From: Xiphias gladius
Lineage: Eukaryota; Chordata; Actinopteri; Istiophoriformes; Xiphiidae
NCBI RefSeq assembly: GCF_016859285.1
Contig: NC_053400.1
Location: 31,825,001 to 31,889,000, forward strand
DNA: 64,000 nucleotides
Direction of reading: 5' to 3'
Shown here: piece by piece, positions 1 to 11,659 of the stretch
How positions within the stretch are numbered: the first letter of the stretch is position 1
Layout: every line of letters begins with the position of its first letter
Translations under genes and position numbers: made by a program
The notes under the pieces: model-generated
The model's database searches: none
Told to the model about the DNA's origin: nothing
What the model saw: the letters and a program-made list of their open reading frames with translations, nothing else

Positions 1-112
1 CCCACCAGCACATTGATTATACTTTTATTCCTTCTTTGGCCTTTTTATCCACATTTTGTTGTAAAAAGTTATTGTCTCTACTCCTCCTTTCTTATGCTGA
101 ACAGATTTGCAG

Positions 113-153
113 CCTGTCCAGCAAAACACAAGCAACACCTGTTTCCACCTCAG
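113..153 (+). other. Candidate upstream exon of the prr33-like gene
   Basis: This 41-bp segment is preceded by a pyrimidine-rich tract ending in TTTGCAG and followed by a strong donor (CAG|GTAAGCG). If spliced to the acceptor at 2552/2553 it leaves one open frame running straight into the prr33-like coding exon, so it may be 5' untranslated or may add N-terminal residues. A rival reading joins it to a segment at about 327, giving a short proline-rich tail and a stop. No homology supports either choice; the call rests on splice signals only. Confidence 0.3.
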
Positions 154-2552
154 GTAAGCGTTGCTCCAGTTCATAATGTAGCAACCTGATAATTAATGAA
201 GAGCTCACCCTCCATTTTGTTTGATTGAGGTCCTTAAAGCTAGATAGATAGAGGTCATGGCACAGTTTTATCGCAAAGCTAATCTTACACTTTCCTCTTT
301 TGAGCTGCTCCAGTGGAAGCCTCCCAGATATCCAACCCCAGAGCCTTAAAAGGGGGACTACTCATGTGTCAGCTGGCGTTCTTGTCACTGTAACTCCAGG
401 AGTCACTTTGTCAACAGGGATTCATATTAAACATTTGCTCGAAACCAGACAAACATCTCAGGGTGTTTAAATTTCAAGACAGGGACCACACCTCACAGGA
501 GGCATTTCTATGCCGGGGTTTCTATACTTCAAACATTCGAGTCAGAGATTGTCAAACTTGCAGAAAAACATCCCATTAGATACGATGATCCTGCTTCTCT
601 CTGATCAAACCGACATAAACATGACAAAAAATAAAAATCGAAGAGAATCATTGCTCCGAAACACGTGGCTAAGCTCACAATCAGAGCAGCTCTGAGAGGA
701 TTTGGTCCCCGGATCGATTTCCAGCAGACCGAGGCTGTTTGTTGGAGAGCAGGACAGCAGGCAGCAGGTGCTCGGTGTCAGGATGTTTGCTCTTATTTCC
801 CTCCGTCCAAAATTAGACCATGGCCCTTTTCTAGTGTCCGCTAAAGATACTCCAATATTCACAACAGGAAGGGAGCAATTCAGTTCATGTTGCCGCTCGG
901 AACAATCAAGTATATTATATAGTAAATAAAACCAATTGACTATCATAAAATGTGAGTCACATTTGAATATTAATTATCTTCTGAGATATTGTTCAGGTTT
1001 TTCTTACAGTATGTGCATCAAAATTCAACTCCCTCAGCAGCTCTGACGCAGCTCTGTCTAATATAATCCTGGATAAACAGGAATGTATGTTACATTTATT
1101 GTCGGTTAATTATGCCTCTGAACTTTGACCTCCTTCTTTTTGTTTGCTTGTAACGTCAATGACCAAGGAATGTGAACCCAATTAACTGCTGATCACGTTT
1201 TAAGTTTCTTTGGTTATCAACATTAGCTAAATGCCGACACCCCTCCCCCCTGCATGAACCTGGTCACCCTCCTGTATGTTTCAGTCATCTTTCTTTGGGT
1301 TTACTTTTATTTCCTGCAGAGGTCATTTTTAAATTTTGACAGTCTCCTTGAGAGACTATTTTCATAAGTAGTTTGTCATCACTTCAAAGTAGGCTTTCCA
1401 TAAGCGACGGCTTTACGTGCCTTTCTATTTCCAATATTGACACTTCTTGTAGCCATGCTGCAACTTCAAGACCCAATTAAGATTTTTGAAACCTGCTAAT
1501 GAGCTGGTTGTCACGAGAGCTCATTGTTCTATAAAGTCATCTGCAGACTTGTCTCAAAGCCATTAGCATGGGTTAAATCAGCCCAGTTGTTAAGCAGCTG
1601 AATAAACTATTCAGACGACACAGTAGAAGACGGTGAACCCACCCAGACAGTAAATTACAATGAAAGCAAAGACACAAACTTTCTAAGAGCTAAATATTGA
1701 GGAATCAAGCACCAGGAAACCTTTTAATTGATTTTATTTCATCATATTCAAAGGTATACCACTGCTGAAGTACATTGAGAGGATGAAATGAATATCTGTC
1801 TACTACAAACAGAGAAAAGACTCACTTTTTGCTTCACTACCTTTTGTAAAATGATAACAGAGTGTGGAAGGAAATCTGTCATCACAACAGGATTTACAAG
1901 CATTTCCAACCTAAAGCTTGAAATACAGAGAACAGTGAAGTGATTAGTGGCTAAACTTTTGTGCAGTATCAAAGAATTTTTCTTTAATAATCCAAAATTC
2001 CTCAAAGTCCAACATGTGTTTCACAAATCCTCATAGAACTGTCCAGCTGTAAAAGAAAAATAATTTATTATCAGCATTTATATTAGTCATATAAACACAA
2101 TAAATTGCCTTAATCAAATATCATTCATATCTATAATTAATAATAAAAAAACAGACTCAGATTATTTGGCCAGCTGCTGAGATGTCTGGCATTAAAAATG
2201 TACTTTGTGGCCTGACTCAGTTTTGGAAAAAATTCCTCAACATTTCCAGCTCCTCGGTGATTGAGAACATCACATAACACGACAGGCATCTCATCAAATT
2301 CCTGCTCCTAAGTCTTAATAATTTAGTTCCAGTCTTTAGCAAGGTGATGTGTATCTTCCTCATGAGACATTTTGTGGATCTTGACTGAGATTTTCTCTTT
2401 TTTGGGGGAAATTCTGGCTCGAAGAAACCAACTTTTACATCACAGGCCTGTTTGAGGAACAATTTGATTGTTCTGAATCTGCTTTGCTTTTATCATATAA
2501 GTAGATTTTCGGCCGAAAATAAATAGATTGACAAGTCTCATCTGTCTTGCAG
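154..2552. other. Non-coding stretch, probable first intron and 5' region of the prr33-like gene
   Basis: I see no conserved coding segment here. It is AT-rich and unique-looking, and the short open frames on both strands lack splice context or recognisable protein features. The right end is a clear splice acceptor (pyrimidine tract then TTGCAG) at 2552, so at least the right-hand part is intron. Confidence 0.45.
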
Positions 2553-2561
2553 GAATCTGAA

Positions 2562-5500
2562 ATGCTGATGGAAGTCAGCTATAGTAACGGGCTGGAACCT
2601 GACCTCTCCCAGCAATATCCTCCGCCCTTATTGCCAAAGCCAGGCAAAGACAACGTGAGGCTTCAGAAACTCAAGAAGAAGAGAGCCAAGAAAAAAGGCA
2701 GTCTATCTCAGACGCCCGTCCCCTTTCGCTCCTGTTTGTCACCTGTCAACGAAGCGAGCACAGACCTTGAGCACAGTGACCAGTCCAGCCCACCAAGATC
2801 ACCGGATTCAGTCTACACTGCAGACTCATCCAGTTTCCCTTTTGGCTCCCTTTATGATCACTCTGCATCTGCATTCCCCCATCCTCAGAGCAGACCCCAT
2901 GGCCAACCTGGCAGCTTCCCCCCTCAGTCCTCCACAGCTCAGATCAGGACGTCTGAAGAGCAGGTGGCTCCACTGTACGAGTGCTCATCTTTTTTATTTG
3001 ATGACACAAATCCTTTAATGATGTCACCTTCGGCTTCACCTCCTCCATCACCACCTGAGCACGTCCCAGCACCACCTCTTCCCTCTGCTTTCAATTTAAA
3101 CTTGACACCAAATTCCCATGGATCAGTAACAACAGTCTCTCCATTTGCTGTGTCGCAGTCCAGCTCTAAAATATCAACTCACCGCCTGACCCTATCCCCA
3201 GCCACCCCCAATTCTGGCCCAGGCCCGGCACCTTCTCAAGTTGCAGACCTACCCCCTGTTCCAGTGCTGCTATCATTTTCAAACACCCAGGCACAACCTT
3301 TTATTCCTAGCCAGAGGGAGACAAACTCCAATTCAAAGGACGGTCCTCAAAGCCAGACACTGTCTTGGACTGCCAGACCTACCAGTAATGGCAACTTTGT
3401 TCTAAGCCAGATGTCCCCTGAGATAACTGCCTCAAAAATTTCACTTGCTGATGCAGTGAAAGAGACAAGACCTGATGCCCTACAAACCAGGATTTATACT
3501 TCAAAGGCAACTTTCTATGAGATCTCTAAACCTCCCTCCATACAGGACCTCACAGAAATAAACCCAAACTACCAGGGAGCATCATTATCTGCCATATACA
3601 GGAACAAAACAGCTGTGTCAGTGGTGAAAAATTACCAGAAACAGTCTGTGTCCAGGACCCAAAGTGGAAGACCTAACTCCCCCTCTTGCAGACCGGTATC
3701 CACACCCATTTTTGAAATATCAAAACCTAACCCGCTTTTATTTTCTACAAGTTCTGCTTTCAACTGCTCCCAAGATTTACAGGCCCCTGCTATTCCCAAT
3801 GAGACTCTGCGGCACGAATCAGCAATTCAAACTAGTGGTATACGCAATTACAAAGAGATAGAGATTCAACATACTAAAAGGAGTACAATAAATCTAAGTG
3901 GTGCCAATACTGAGCTGTACCACAGAGAGAATTTAGCATCAAGTATCACTGCACCTGAATCTGCTGTGGTCAAACCAACACTGATAGAACCCGTCAACCC
4001 AAAACTAAAAACAGACCAAGTTACAGATACTGAAGCTTCGTCTCTGCCAAAGGTTCCATCATTTATTTCTGTACCAAAGACTTTAAATCTCAACCCTACA
4101 CCAGCGATTTCAATGCAAGCACCAACAAGTCCAAGTCCCCTGTCGTCCGCTAATCGACCTCCTGTGTTCAAGGCACGCAAGTCCTTGACATCACTATTGG
4201 AGACTCAAATGTCATTAGCGACCTCAAAGCCCAAATCACGATCCACATATTATGGGCTTACTCCAGCTGAGTATGTTGCCTACGGTGGGATTAGGACCCT
4301 GGCATCACATCACAGCCCTGTACCCTGCAGAGTTAATGAAATCTCTTCAAACAAAGCACACTCAGGATCACACATCTCAAAGTCTGAAGCAACAAAACAA
4401 CTCAATGGGCATCAAGATCTTCCTTCTTCAGTGGATGTTTCTGCTGCTCACAGTTTACAACCACTGTCATCTCCAAAGGATTCAGAGTGTCCAGCTGAAT
4501 GGATGGTCTCCTGTAGCAAAGATGTGTTTGAGGAAAGTCACTCTGAATTTCACAGTATTGGAATACAATCACTCAAAACGTCTAGCGTGGACACAATAAA
4601 ACCTGAGTGTCCTCTTGGCTTGGCACAGAAAACAATGCAACAATCTACAAGTGATGTATCCACACCTAAAGCCTCATACTCTGAGGCTCCAATACCAATG
4701 CCTAAAGCAGGTGAGGTACACACACAAAGTGTGGCACTACTTTCTATAGAGGCAGCACTAAATACAACTCCTTGCCTGACTAATAGCAGTGGTGTGTTGA
4801 GTTCTTTCTCACCCTTAGTGAAAATAGATTCAAATGCAGAAACACAGCATATTGCAAAAGGGATTGATTCCATGGAGAATCTTCAGAAAACACCAGCAAA
4901 ACGAGAAGCCAAAGTCACACATGCAAAACAACAGCCAGGACTAATAGAGATAGCACTGATCCAATCTTACCAAAGTGCTGTTGGAGTTGGTCCGTCAACA
5001 GCCAATGGATTCAGCGTTCAACCCACTGCCAACTCTGACCGTAAAAACCTGGTTTTTCAATCCCTTGCTACAGAGTTAGAGCCCAAATTCTCAGGGAATG
5101 CCATGATAAATGGTGAGTTCATTTTAGGAATACAACGAGCCACCAAACTGGTTTCAGAAACACCACTGCCTAGTAAAGTGGCTACTGAAACCGTTTTGAC
5201 TAAACAAAGGGAAGAGGTTAAACAGCAAATCAAAGCAAGCAGTGAGTTTATTCTACCCAATAAGACAAACGTAGGGAACATTTTGCATTCTATGGCTGCT
5301 ACTGCAGAACATATCCTTGACAAAAAAAGAACTGAGCCCCAAACCTCAAATATATTCCCTAAAGAACCAGTTGCTGCCAACACAGGATCTATGTTGCCAC
5401 ATGAGCCGGTCACAGCTTCTGTATATTCTGCACAGCCCAGTATCTGCACAGTATCTGCAGCCGAGCAAAGCACAAAATTCATACAGCAGCTCAGTGCGGA

Positions 5501-8500
5501 AACTCAAATTCACAGTTATAGTCAAACAGTAGAAAACAAGATCCATTGTCCCGGAGCAGGTCTCTCTTTAAAATTGTCTCAACCACCAACTGTACTAAAC
5601 CCATCTGCTGTGAATACCACACTACTGGGTAAGTCTACCTCAGAAACCAAACTCCCAGGCCTATCCATTATTCCAACCAAATCACCAAATATTTCAGACA
5701 TTAAATTCCCTTTAGAGACAGACTTATCAAATGTGCCAACAAAAGAGCCCAAAATGCCAACCAAAATTAGTGAGAATGTACTTGGAAACACACAGAGCAG
5801 CATAGGATCGAGTGGCCAAGATAAAGTAGTTCAAGGGGCAAATGTCTACACAAATTCAAGCAGAACTACAGTGAAGATTACACAAGCCACTGAAACCACT
5901 CTTAATATACCTGCCAAAGATGTGATACTGTCTAGCCACTCAAATATAGAAGCCAATCTTCCGCCTTATGCTACTAGTAACACTAACAGAGTCATCAGCT
6001 CAACAGTAGAAACAGAACGGTATCCACAACTCACTAGTGGAAAAGTAGGTTTAGTGACTGGGAAAATGCAAGCAGAGCATCTTCCCACAATGCCTATTAG
6101 AGCAGAAAACATTCAAACAAAACCAGCTTCTAATCATTCACAAGGAAATGTAGCACCGACCACGCCTAGCACTGAAACCAAACTGTCCAACGGATCATGT
6201 GCAGGATTACTAACTGTCAGCAAGTTTTCAACAGACACAGTCTTACCTGGGCAACCAGGAGGTCTAGAGGTTCAACACAGCAGACCTGCTGCAGAAACTG
6301 CAAACAAATCCAGTTTGGGCAGCAATGTTCACAGTATTCCTATCACTGAAAGCAAAGTCATAAAAAAGCTTCACACAGAAACTGTTCTACCAGTGATGAC
6401 AGATCCAGCAGTGAGCAGTAAACCAATATTTAATACTGTGCAGGTCAGTAAAGCCATCGTCCCATCTAGCCCTACCATGAGGCAGGTCACACCAAAAATC
6501 ACTCAGCTGAGATCAGAGAGACCTGATAGTCGATCTACAACAAAACTACCCATTGATGCAAAATCTGTTTCTGGCTCTGTTGCCCAAACAAGAGACTACG
6601 CAAACTCAAAAGCAGAAAGCAAACAAATCGCCAACCTTCTTGCTGAGCAAAGATCCTCTGAGACATCTGCACCTCAAATTACTACTAAAATTGTTGTAAA
6701 AGAACAATCCCCTTTCATCCCCTCTGTTACTACTGTAACATCCAGTACTGAGAGAACAAATTCCATTTCCACTGGTCATATCAAAGCTAACATATCTAAT
6801 ATCAGTGTAGAACAGCAAACCATTACAACGCCAGGTCATATCATTCTGTCTGAAGATAATGTTCAAACCTCAGCAAATTTAGTGAGCTCTCACACTGTAA
6901 ATGAAAAAAAGAAATCTATAGAAACTAATGCTCATACTGTAATTACTCAAACACTCTCACACCCGGCTTTAAGTAACTACCCTGCTACAAATATTCAGCC
7001 AAATATTGATCAATCAAATATTAGTGAAACCACCAGAGATTTTAAAGCCCTACTTAGCCCTCCTACCGTAACTAAACGTTGGACTGCAACAAGAGCTTCC
7101 CCTCTACCCGAGCCAAGAGTGTGTAGTACACCTATACGGACCTGTACTCCAACCTTACCCCAGTGCTCTCAAACTCCTGTCTCTTTGGACCATACTACAG
7201 AACCAAAACCCTTGTCAGTCATGAAAGACCAGATAAACCCTCCCATTACACCTCTTCCAAATAATACACCTACTGGCACAGTTCAGCCTTCTGCTAAGTC
7301 ATTCACAGAGAATATCTTAAAACCAGAAATAAAATCACTCACAACTAAGGACACTTCGGTCCCTGAGGTAAAAATACATTCCCAAACACAACAGGTAAAA
7401 ACAAACATAGCATCATATTCCAGTATGGAGGGAAAACTCTCCCAAATGAAAATCGAGACTAGCGCTCCCATCCATTCTACTCATAAAACCAGTAAACCTA
7501 CTCTAAGAGCAAAACCTTCCACTAAACAGGTAGAGTCAAGACCTTCCTCTGCCACTACAGAAACAAAACCTTCAGTGGTAAAAACCGATTCTTCAAAGTC
7601 GACCCCTGATCTGGTCCAGATTAGCTTGCAAACCAATAATGTTCAGCCTTCAACAGAGCTACCAGCACAGAACATTTCCCCTGCAAAGCCAGCAACAGAT
7701 ACTGTCATGAAACAGTCCATAGTTAAAGCTGCTGTGATTGACTCTGCCACTCCTGCCTCTCTGCCTCAGGCCTCAGTCTCAGTCAAAGCTCCATCCCCAA
7801 ACAGAGGAACATCACCGCCATCTCAGCAAAAAGCTGGACTCAAAGACAAGGACGTTCTGAAGGCCAAAACTACACCGGCACCGACAGACGCCCTGGCAGC
7901 CGAGCTCTCCACGAAGTCAGCGACATCAGCTGCATCTTCAACTGCTGACAAGAAGGTTGTTACAGCGGAGACATCCCCTGCATCTGCTGAAACAAAGGCA
8001 GCCCAGAAGCCAAAAGGCCTTAAGGGTAAACTCAGTGGATGGATACGGCTTAAAAAACACATGGTTGTTGAGCCGGAGGAACCTAATTTTCCAGAGCAGG
8101 AGGCCAAAGCTCATGTCGATGCCAGTGGCAGCAACGAGAAAACAGATCAAGTTGGTAGCGATGAGTCGCCAGCAGACCAATTTGCCAATCAAGATGTGGT
8201 TAAGAACAAAGAAGGTCCCAAGGCGCTGAAGATGTGGGACGCCCTCCTCTTTCAGATGTTCTCCACCAAAGAGCGAATAATGCACCAGATCAACCAGATC
8301 ACTGCCACCAAGAAAGATTCAGACAAGAAAAAGGCCTCTAAAGACAATCAGGATGAAGTTCCCTCTTTTGTCAATCGCCTGCCAATTTTACTCTACAGCC
8401 CCCGTTTTGATGCCAGGAAGCTTAAAGAGGCAGCGGAGAAGCCACTCACAAAAATAGCAGCAGTCTTTGAAAGGGGGCTGATAAAACGCAAATCTCAGGA

Positions 8501-8567
8501 GGACGAACGCAAGGACTTTAACAGAACAGCCAGAGGATTCGGTTCAATGAAAACTATGGATGTGTAA
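2562..8567 (+). CDS. prr33: PRR33-like proline-rich protein, single giant coding exon
   Basis: An uninterrupted 2001-codon frame. A splice acceptor at 2552 precedes it, so the coding exon starts at 2553 and the first ATG in it is at 2562; an in-frame ATG lies two codons later, and an upstream exon could extend the N-terminus. Residues 20-46 carry [12 protein letters not shown] followed by a Lys-rich stretch. A conserved-looking island at about residues 533-580 contains [13 protein letters not shown] and [14 protein letters not shown]. Most of the rest is Ser/Thr/Pro-rich and probably disordered. The last 190 residues are basic and ordered-looking, with [20 protein letters not shown] and a terminal [11 protein letters not shown] block. 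These end motifs resemble, from memory, vertebrate PRR33, a poorly characterised proline-rich protein, and the convergent position next to lsp1 matches mammalian PRR33. No enzyme domain, signal peptide or membrane segment is visible. The identity is motif plus synteny; biochemical function is unknown. ATTAAA near 8815 could be a polyadenylation signal. Confidence 0.72.
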   Translation: MLMEVSYSNGLEPDLSQQYPPPLLPKPGKDNVRLQKLKKKRAKKKGSLSQTPVPFRSCLSPVNEASTDLEHSDQSSPPRSPDSVYTADSSSFPFGSLYDHSASAFPHPQSRPHGQPGSFPPQSSTAQIRTSEEQVAPLYECSSFLFDDTNPLMMSPSASPPPSPPEHVPAPPLPSAFNLNLTPNSHGSVTTVSPFAVSQSSSKISTHRLTLSPATPNSGPGPAPSQVADLPPVPVLLSFSNTQAQPFIPSQRETNSNSKDGPQSQTLSWTARPTSNGNFVLSQMSPEITASKISLADAVKETRPDALQTRIYTSKATFYEISKPPSIQDLTEINPNYQGASLSAIYRNKTAVSVVKNYQKQSVSRTQSGRPNSPSCRPVSTPIFEISKPNPLLFSTSSAFNCSQDLQAPAIPNETLRHESAIQTSGIRNYKEIEIQHTKRSTINLSGANTELYHRENLASSITAPESAVVKPTLIEPVNPKLKTDQVTDTEASSLPKVPSFISVPKTLNLNPTPAISMQAPTSPSPLSSANRPPVFKARKSLTSLLETQMSLATSKPKSRSTYYGLTPAEYVAYGGIRTLASHHSPVPCRVNEISSNKAHSGSHISKSEATKQLNGHQDLPSSVDVSAAHSLQPLSSPKDSECPAEWMVSCSKDVFEESHSEFHSIGIQSLKTSSVDTIKPECPLGLAQKTMQQSTSDVSTPKASYSEAPIPMPKAGEVHTQSVALLSIEAALNTTPCLTNSSGVLSSFSPLVKIDSNAETQHIAKGIDSMENLQKTPAKREAKVTHAKQQPGLIEIALIQSYQSAVGVGPSTANGFSVQPTANSDRKNLVFQSLATELEPKFSGNAMINGEFILGIQRATKLVSETPLPSKVATETVLTKQREEVKQQIKASSEFILPNKTNVGNILHSMAATAEHILDKKRTEPQTSNIFPKEPVAANTGSMLPHEPVTASVYSAQPSICTVSAAEQSTKFIQQLSAETQIHSYSQTVENKIHCPGAGLSLKLSQPPTVLNPSAVNTTLLGKSTSETKLPGLSIIPTKSPNISDIKFPLETDLSNVPTKEPKMPTKISENVLGNTQSSIGSSGQDKVVQGANVYTNSSRTTVKITQATETTLNIPAKDVILSSHSNIEANLPPYATSNTNRVISSTVETERYPQLTSGKVGLVTGKMQAEHLPTMPIRAENIQTKPASNHSQGNVAPTTPSTETKLSNGSCAGLLTVSKFSTDTVLPGQPGGLEVQHSRPAAETANKSSLGSNVHSIPITESKVIKKLHTETVLPVMTDPAVSSKPIFNTVQVSKAIVPSSPTMRQVTPKITQLRSERPDSRSTTKLPIDAKSVSGSVAQTRDYANSKAESKQIANLLAEQRSSETSAPQITTKIVVKEQSPFIPSVTTVTSSTERTNSISTGHIKANISNISVEQQTITTPGHIILSEDNVQTSANLVSSHTVNEKKKSIETNAHTVITQTLSHPALSNYPATNIQPNIDQSNISETTRDFKALLSPPTVTKRWTATRASPLPEPRVCSTPIRTCTPTLPQCSQTPVSLDHTTEPKPLSVMKDQINPPITPLPNNTPTGTVQPSAKSFTENILKPEIKSLTTKDTSVPEVKIHSQTQQVKTNIASYSSMEGKLSQMKIETSAPIHSTHKTSKPTLRAKPSTKQVESRPSSATTETKPSVVKTDSSKSTPDLVQISLQTNNVQPSTELPAQNISPAKPATDTVMKQSIVKAAVIDSATPASLPQASVSVKAPSPNRGTSPPSQQKAGLKDKDVLKAKTTPAPTDALAAELSTKSATSAASSTADKKVVTAETSPASAETKAAQKPKGLKGKLSGWIRLKKHMVVEPEEPNFPEQEAKAHVDASGSNEKTDQVGSDESPADQFANQDVVKNKEGPKALKMWDALLFQMFSTKERIMHQINQITATKKDSDKKKASKDNQDEVPSFVNRLPILLYSPRFDARKLKEAAEKPLTKIAAVFERGLIKRKSQEDERKDFNRTARGFGSMKTMDV

Positions 8568-11500
8568 CTTGAGCCGACGCAAAAGTATGTTTGAGACTGG
8601 TAAACAATTACTCTGTGGGGTAATTCATCATCAGATAGAAAGATGCAATGGTCTGAGCCAGGTGAGCGAGCCTCTTAGAAAAGGATTCATATGAAGAGAA
8701 TTTGCAAGAAAATAGATGTAAAACCATTTGTGCATTTCTCCAATAGAATAGCTGAAGTTAATTTTATAAATCAGAGCTGCAGTGAGGAGGCAGATTACTT
8801 TTGAGGGGGAAAAAAATTAAAAGGGTGTTTGATTAGTACTTAATGCCCATCTACTTGACCCAATACTAGAGCAAGAACACTGCCATTGGTCTTTAAATTT
8901 AAACTTGGAAAGTAACGAAATTTAATTAAAACAAAATTCAGCCCTACGTACAATAAGTTCATACAGTATATGTCTGATGTTCTCGTAAATTGTGGGTATT
9001 GAAGATGTATTCTTTTTTTTCTAATCAAAGTGAGGCTCTTAGTGTACACCGCCTGTAGGCAGTTTTTTTGTTATCTGTAATGAATAGGGCTTTTACATTC
9101 CTGGACAACGGGGCAGATGGGTTTTGAAAGAATGAAAACAGATGAGTGAAGGGTGAAGGTCTAGTCAGAACAGATTTAGGTTTCTGCAAGTCAGGTATGG
9201 AAGGAAATGTGGTTGGACATGTCCGGGCTTTTGATCAGGGCAGGAAACTAAAACCACGCAGGCTGGTACGTTTTGAGGCAGGGCAGCATGTTGACGTCAG
9301 TATATGTTTTAAATTCAAGTCATTTTTTATTATTTATTTATTGCGTTGCTAGCTGCTCGAGGGATGGCAGTGTTGGGTCTGTTTGGCGGCTGGTCCGCCT
9401 CTTTGGTCTTGACTGAAATATCTCAACAGCTGTTCGATGGATTGCCAAGAAATTGTGTACAAATATTCATCCAGACGATGAATCCTATGGGCTTTAGTAA
9501 TCCTCTGACTTTTCCTGTAGCGCCGCTATGAGGTTGATAGCCGTGGTGTAGCGTGAAATATTTTGACAACCAACGGATGGAATGCAATGAAATTTGCTAC
9601 AGATATACATAAGTCTGTAGAAGATTAATTCCTAATGATTTCGGCGATCCCCTGACTTTTCATCTAGCATCTTGCTGTAGACTCTCGGTCTTGTTTCCAG
9701 AAGACTACGCAGCAATGGGAGGTCAGGCTGCATTCTGACTGTGCAAACTGACACTATAATTGTTGTTTGGTGTTGATTTAGACCACGACATTATACACTG
9801 CCCAGCCGTAATACATCCCAGAAACAAATTCGTGTTTCGTCATATCACCGGTGTTGTGTAAAAAACTCTCCACTTTTTCATGAAGTTAAAGGCTTCGAGC
9901 TCTTCTGCCAGCTGAGGAAAGTCTCTGAGATTGAACGGGAAAGAATTGGGGTTGTTTTCGTGTTTCCCTGAAATACATCTTTGAAAAGTTATAGGTATGT
10001 ATGTGTGAGGCTGTTTGCCTAACGTCCAGAAAGTTTAAACTGGATAATTGTTTTTCATCCAACAGTGATGATATGATGATATTTCCAGCCAGTGTAACAG
10101 ATAAACGTAGTGACCAGCATTGTTCTGTTGGTGGATAGTGGTTTCCTGCTTTAAGATGTGTAGTCCAGGCCATGAACAATATTACTGGGTTAGGCGTGTA
10201 AGTAGGATGTAGAAGTGAATACCAGTGAATGATGACGATAATGGTGAAGAGGCCTGCTGTGGGAGGACAGACTGAAGGAAATGGAGTGACGGTCGGAGAA
10301 GGAGGGCAGACATTTATATGTGGCATGTGATATTCCACAGCGTTGGAGGATTTTGCTGCTGCCGTAACAGGTACTAGCATGTTCTTATAGAAGTGATTTT
10401 GACCCTTTTTGTCTCTGTATTGGATTTGGAAAATTGTTGTTTTCCACGAGATGACCATCACGATGTAGAATTTCTTTTAGTTGAGGGGGACTTTACGCCT
10501 GTAAGTTAACCATGGCTTCAATTATTACAATGCTTCTTAAACTATATTATGTCTCTGTTCACTGTGTGATTCTCAAAAATGCATAAAGCTGAATGTGAAA
10601 TTCGTGTCTTGTATTTTTCTTTTTCTTTGCTTTTGCTGGCACTGAAAATACCCTAAGAGCAAGTTCCAACCGAACTAATTACAACTACCTTAAAGGTTTA
10701 AAAGGTCCTGGTTAAAGGATGAGGCTGGTGTTGTTCTATATTGTTGTTATTGTCATCAAATCCTGTGAAAATACCAAAACCAAGAGTGTCACGTCACCCA
10801 GCACTTTCTGACTTCCCTGTTCACTGTTTGTGGCTGTTGGCCCAACCCCTTTAGTTCCCACTGAAGCGATGTAAATCTTTAAAACTGGCTCACAGATATG
10901 TAGTTCAATTTTTTTTAAAAGGCTAAATAATTTCCTGCAACAGCCGGGCGCTGTAGTTTTTAGCAAAAGTTAATCAAACAGGAGTGAATAGTCATTTTGT
11001 TGGGGGCTATTTTCCGCTGCGGAGTAATCCACATTTGGAGCTACTGGGGCAGCAGGACCGTGTATGTGGGATTAAGGCAAAATAAACTACAGTGTGTTTG
11101 TGTTCGTGGTGATGAGGGAACGTGTCGCCCAGTGCAACAGTGAGGCCCACTAATGTGTTTTAATAGTTTCTGGACAACAATGGAGCTCTGCGGCACAGAG
11201 GGATAAGAAATATCGGGCTTTGGATCCACACACAATACTTGTAGGAGACGTTCATTTTTGGTTTTGGTCTCTTCATGGGATTTGTCATCCCCTTTTAAAT
11301 ATACAGTAAATCTTTTTTTTTTTTTTCTTTTTAATTCCCACACTTTTTCATAATTATTTCTCAAAGGAAATTCAATATTTCAGTTCGCTACAAAAGCAAC
11401 TTCTCTTTCGGTGAATGAATTAAAACTTCTCACCGTCTTTGCACATTTATAAAGTCAGAACCAGCATTAGTATCTCGAATTCTTTGTGTTTAAGATGAGA

Positions 11501-11659
11501 CACATCCTTATTTATTGATTTAGAGTTAGTAAGAAAATAATCATGTAAGTACATGTAAACTTAGTAATAATTACAATAAAATGTATTTGTATTCCACGTT
11601 TTTGAAAGAAATGCAAAACATACAACACATTAAAAAAAATAAAAATTGATCTAATAATT
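8568..11659. other. Intergenic region between convergent prr33-like and lsp1
   Basis: This holds the 3' untranslated regions of two genes meeting tail to tail. A copy of a dispersed repeat lies at about 9355-9700. On the minus strand AATAAA occurs at 11511-11516, about 145 bp beyond the proposed lsp1 stop, and fits an lsp1 poly(A) signal. No other coding segment can be supported; a further 3' lsp1 exon cannot be excluded. Confidence 0.5.
9355..9700 (+). repeat. Dispersed teleost repeat, copy 1
   Basis: It contains the recurring phrases 'actgaaatatctcaacag', 'ggattgccaagaaattg' and 'cctctgacttttcctgtagc', the last two partly repeated within the copy. Related text occurs at about 50780-51000 in the same sense and at about 18940-19500 in the opposite sense. 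I recognise this as a common fish interspersed sequence, but cannot name its class with certainty. Confidence 0.6.

Noticed and set aside
3866-8285. Open frames on the minus strand and in other + frames across the prr33-like exon (for example 4550-4873, 5057-5482, 7938-8285)
   Set aside because: They are shadows of the long real frame, with no splice context or family resemblance.
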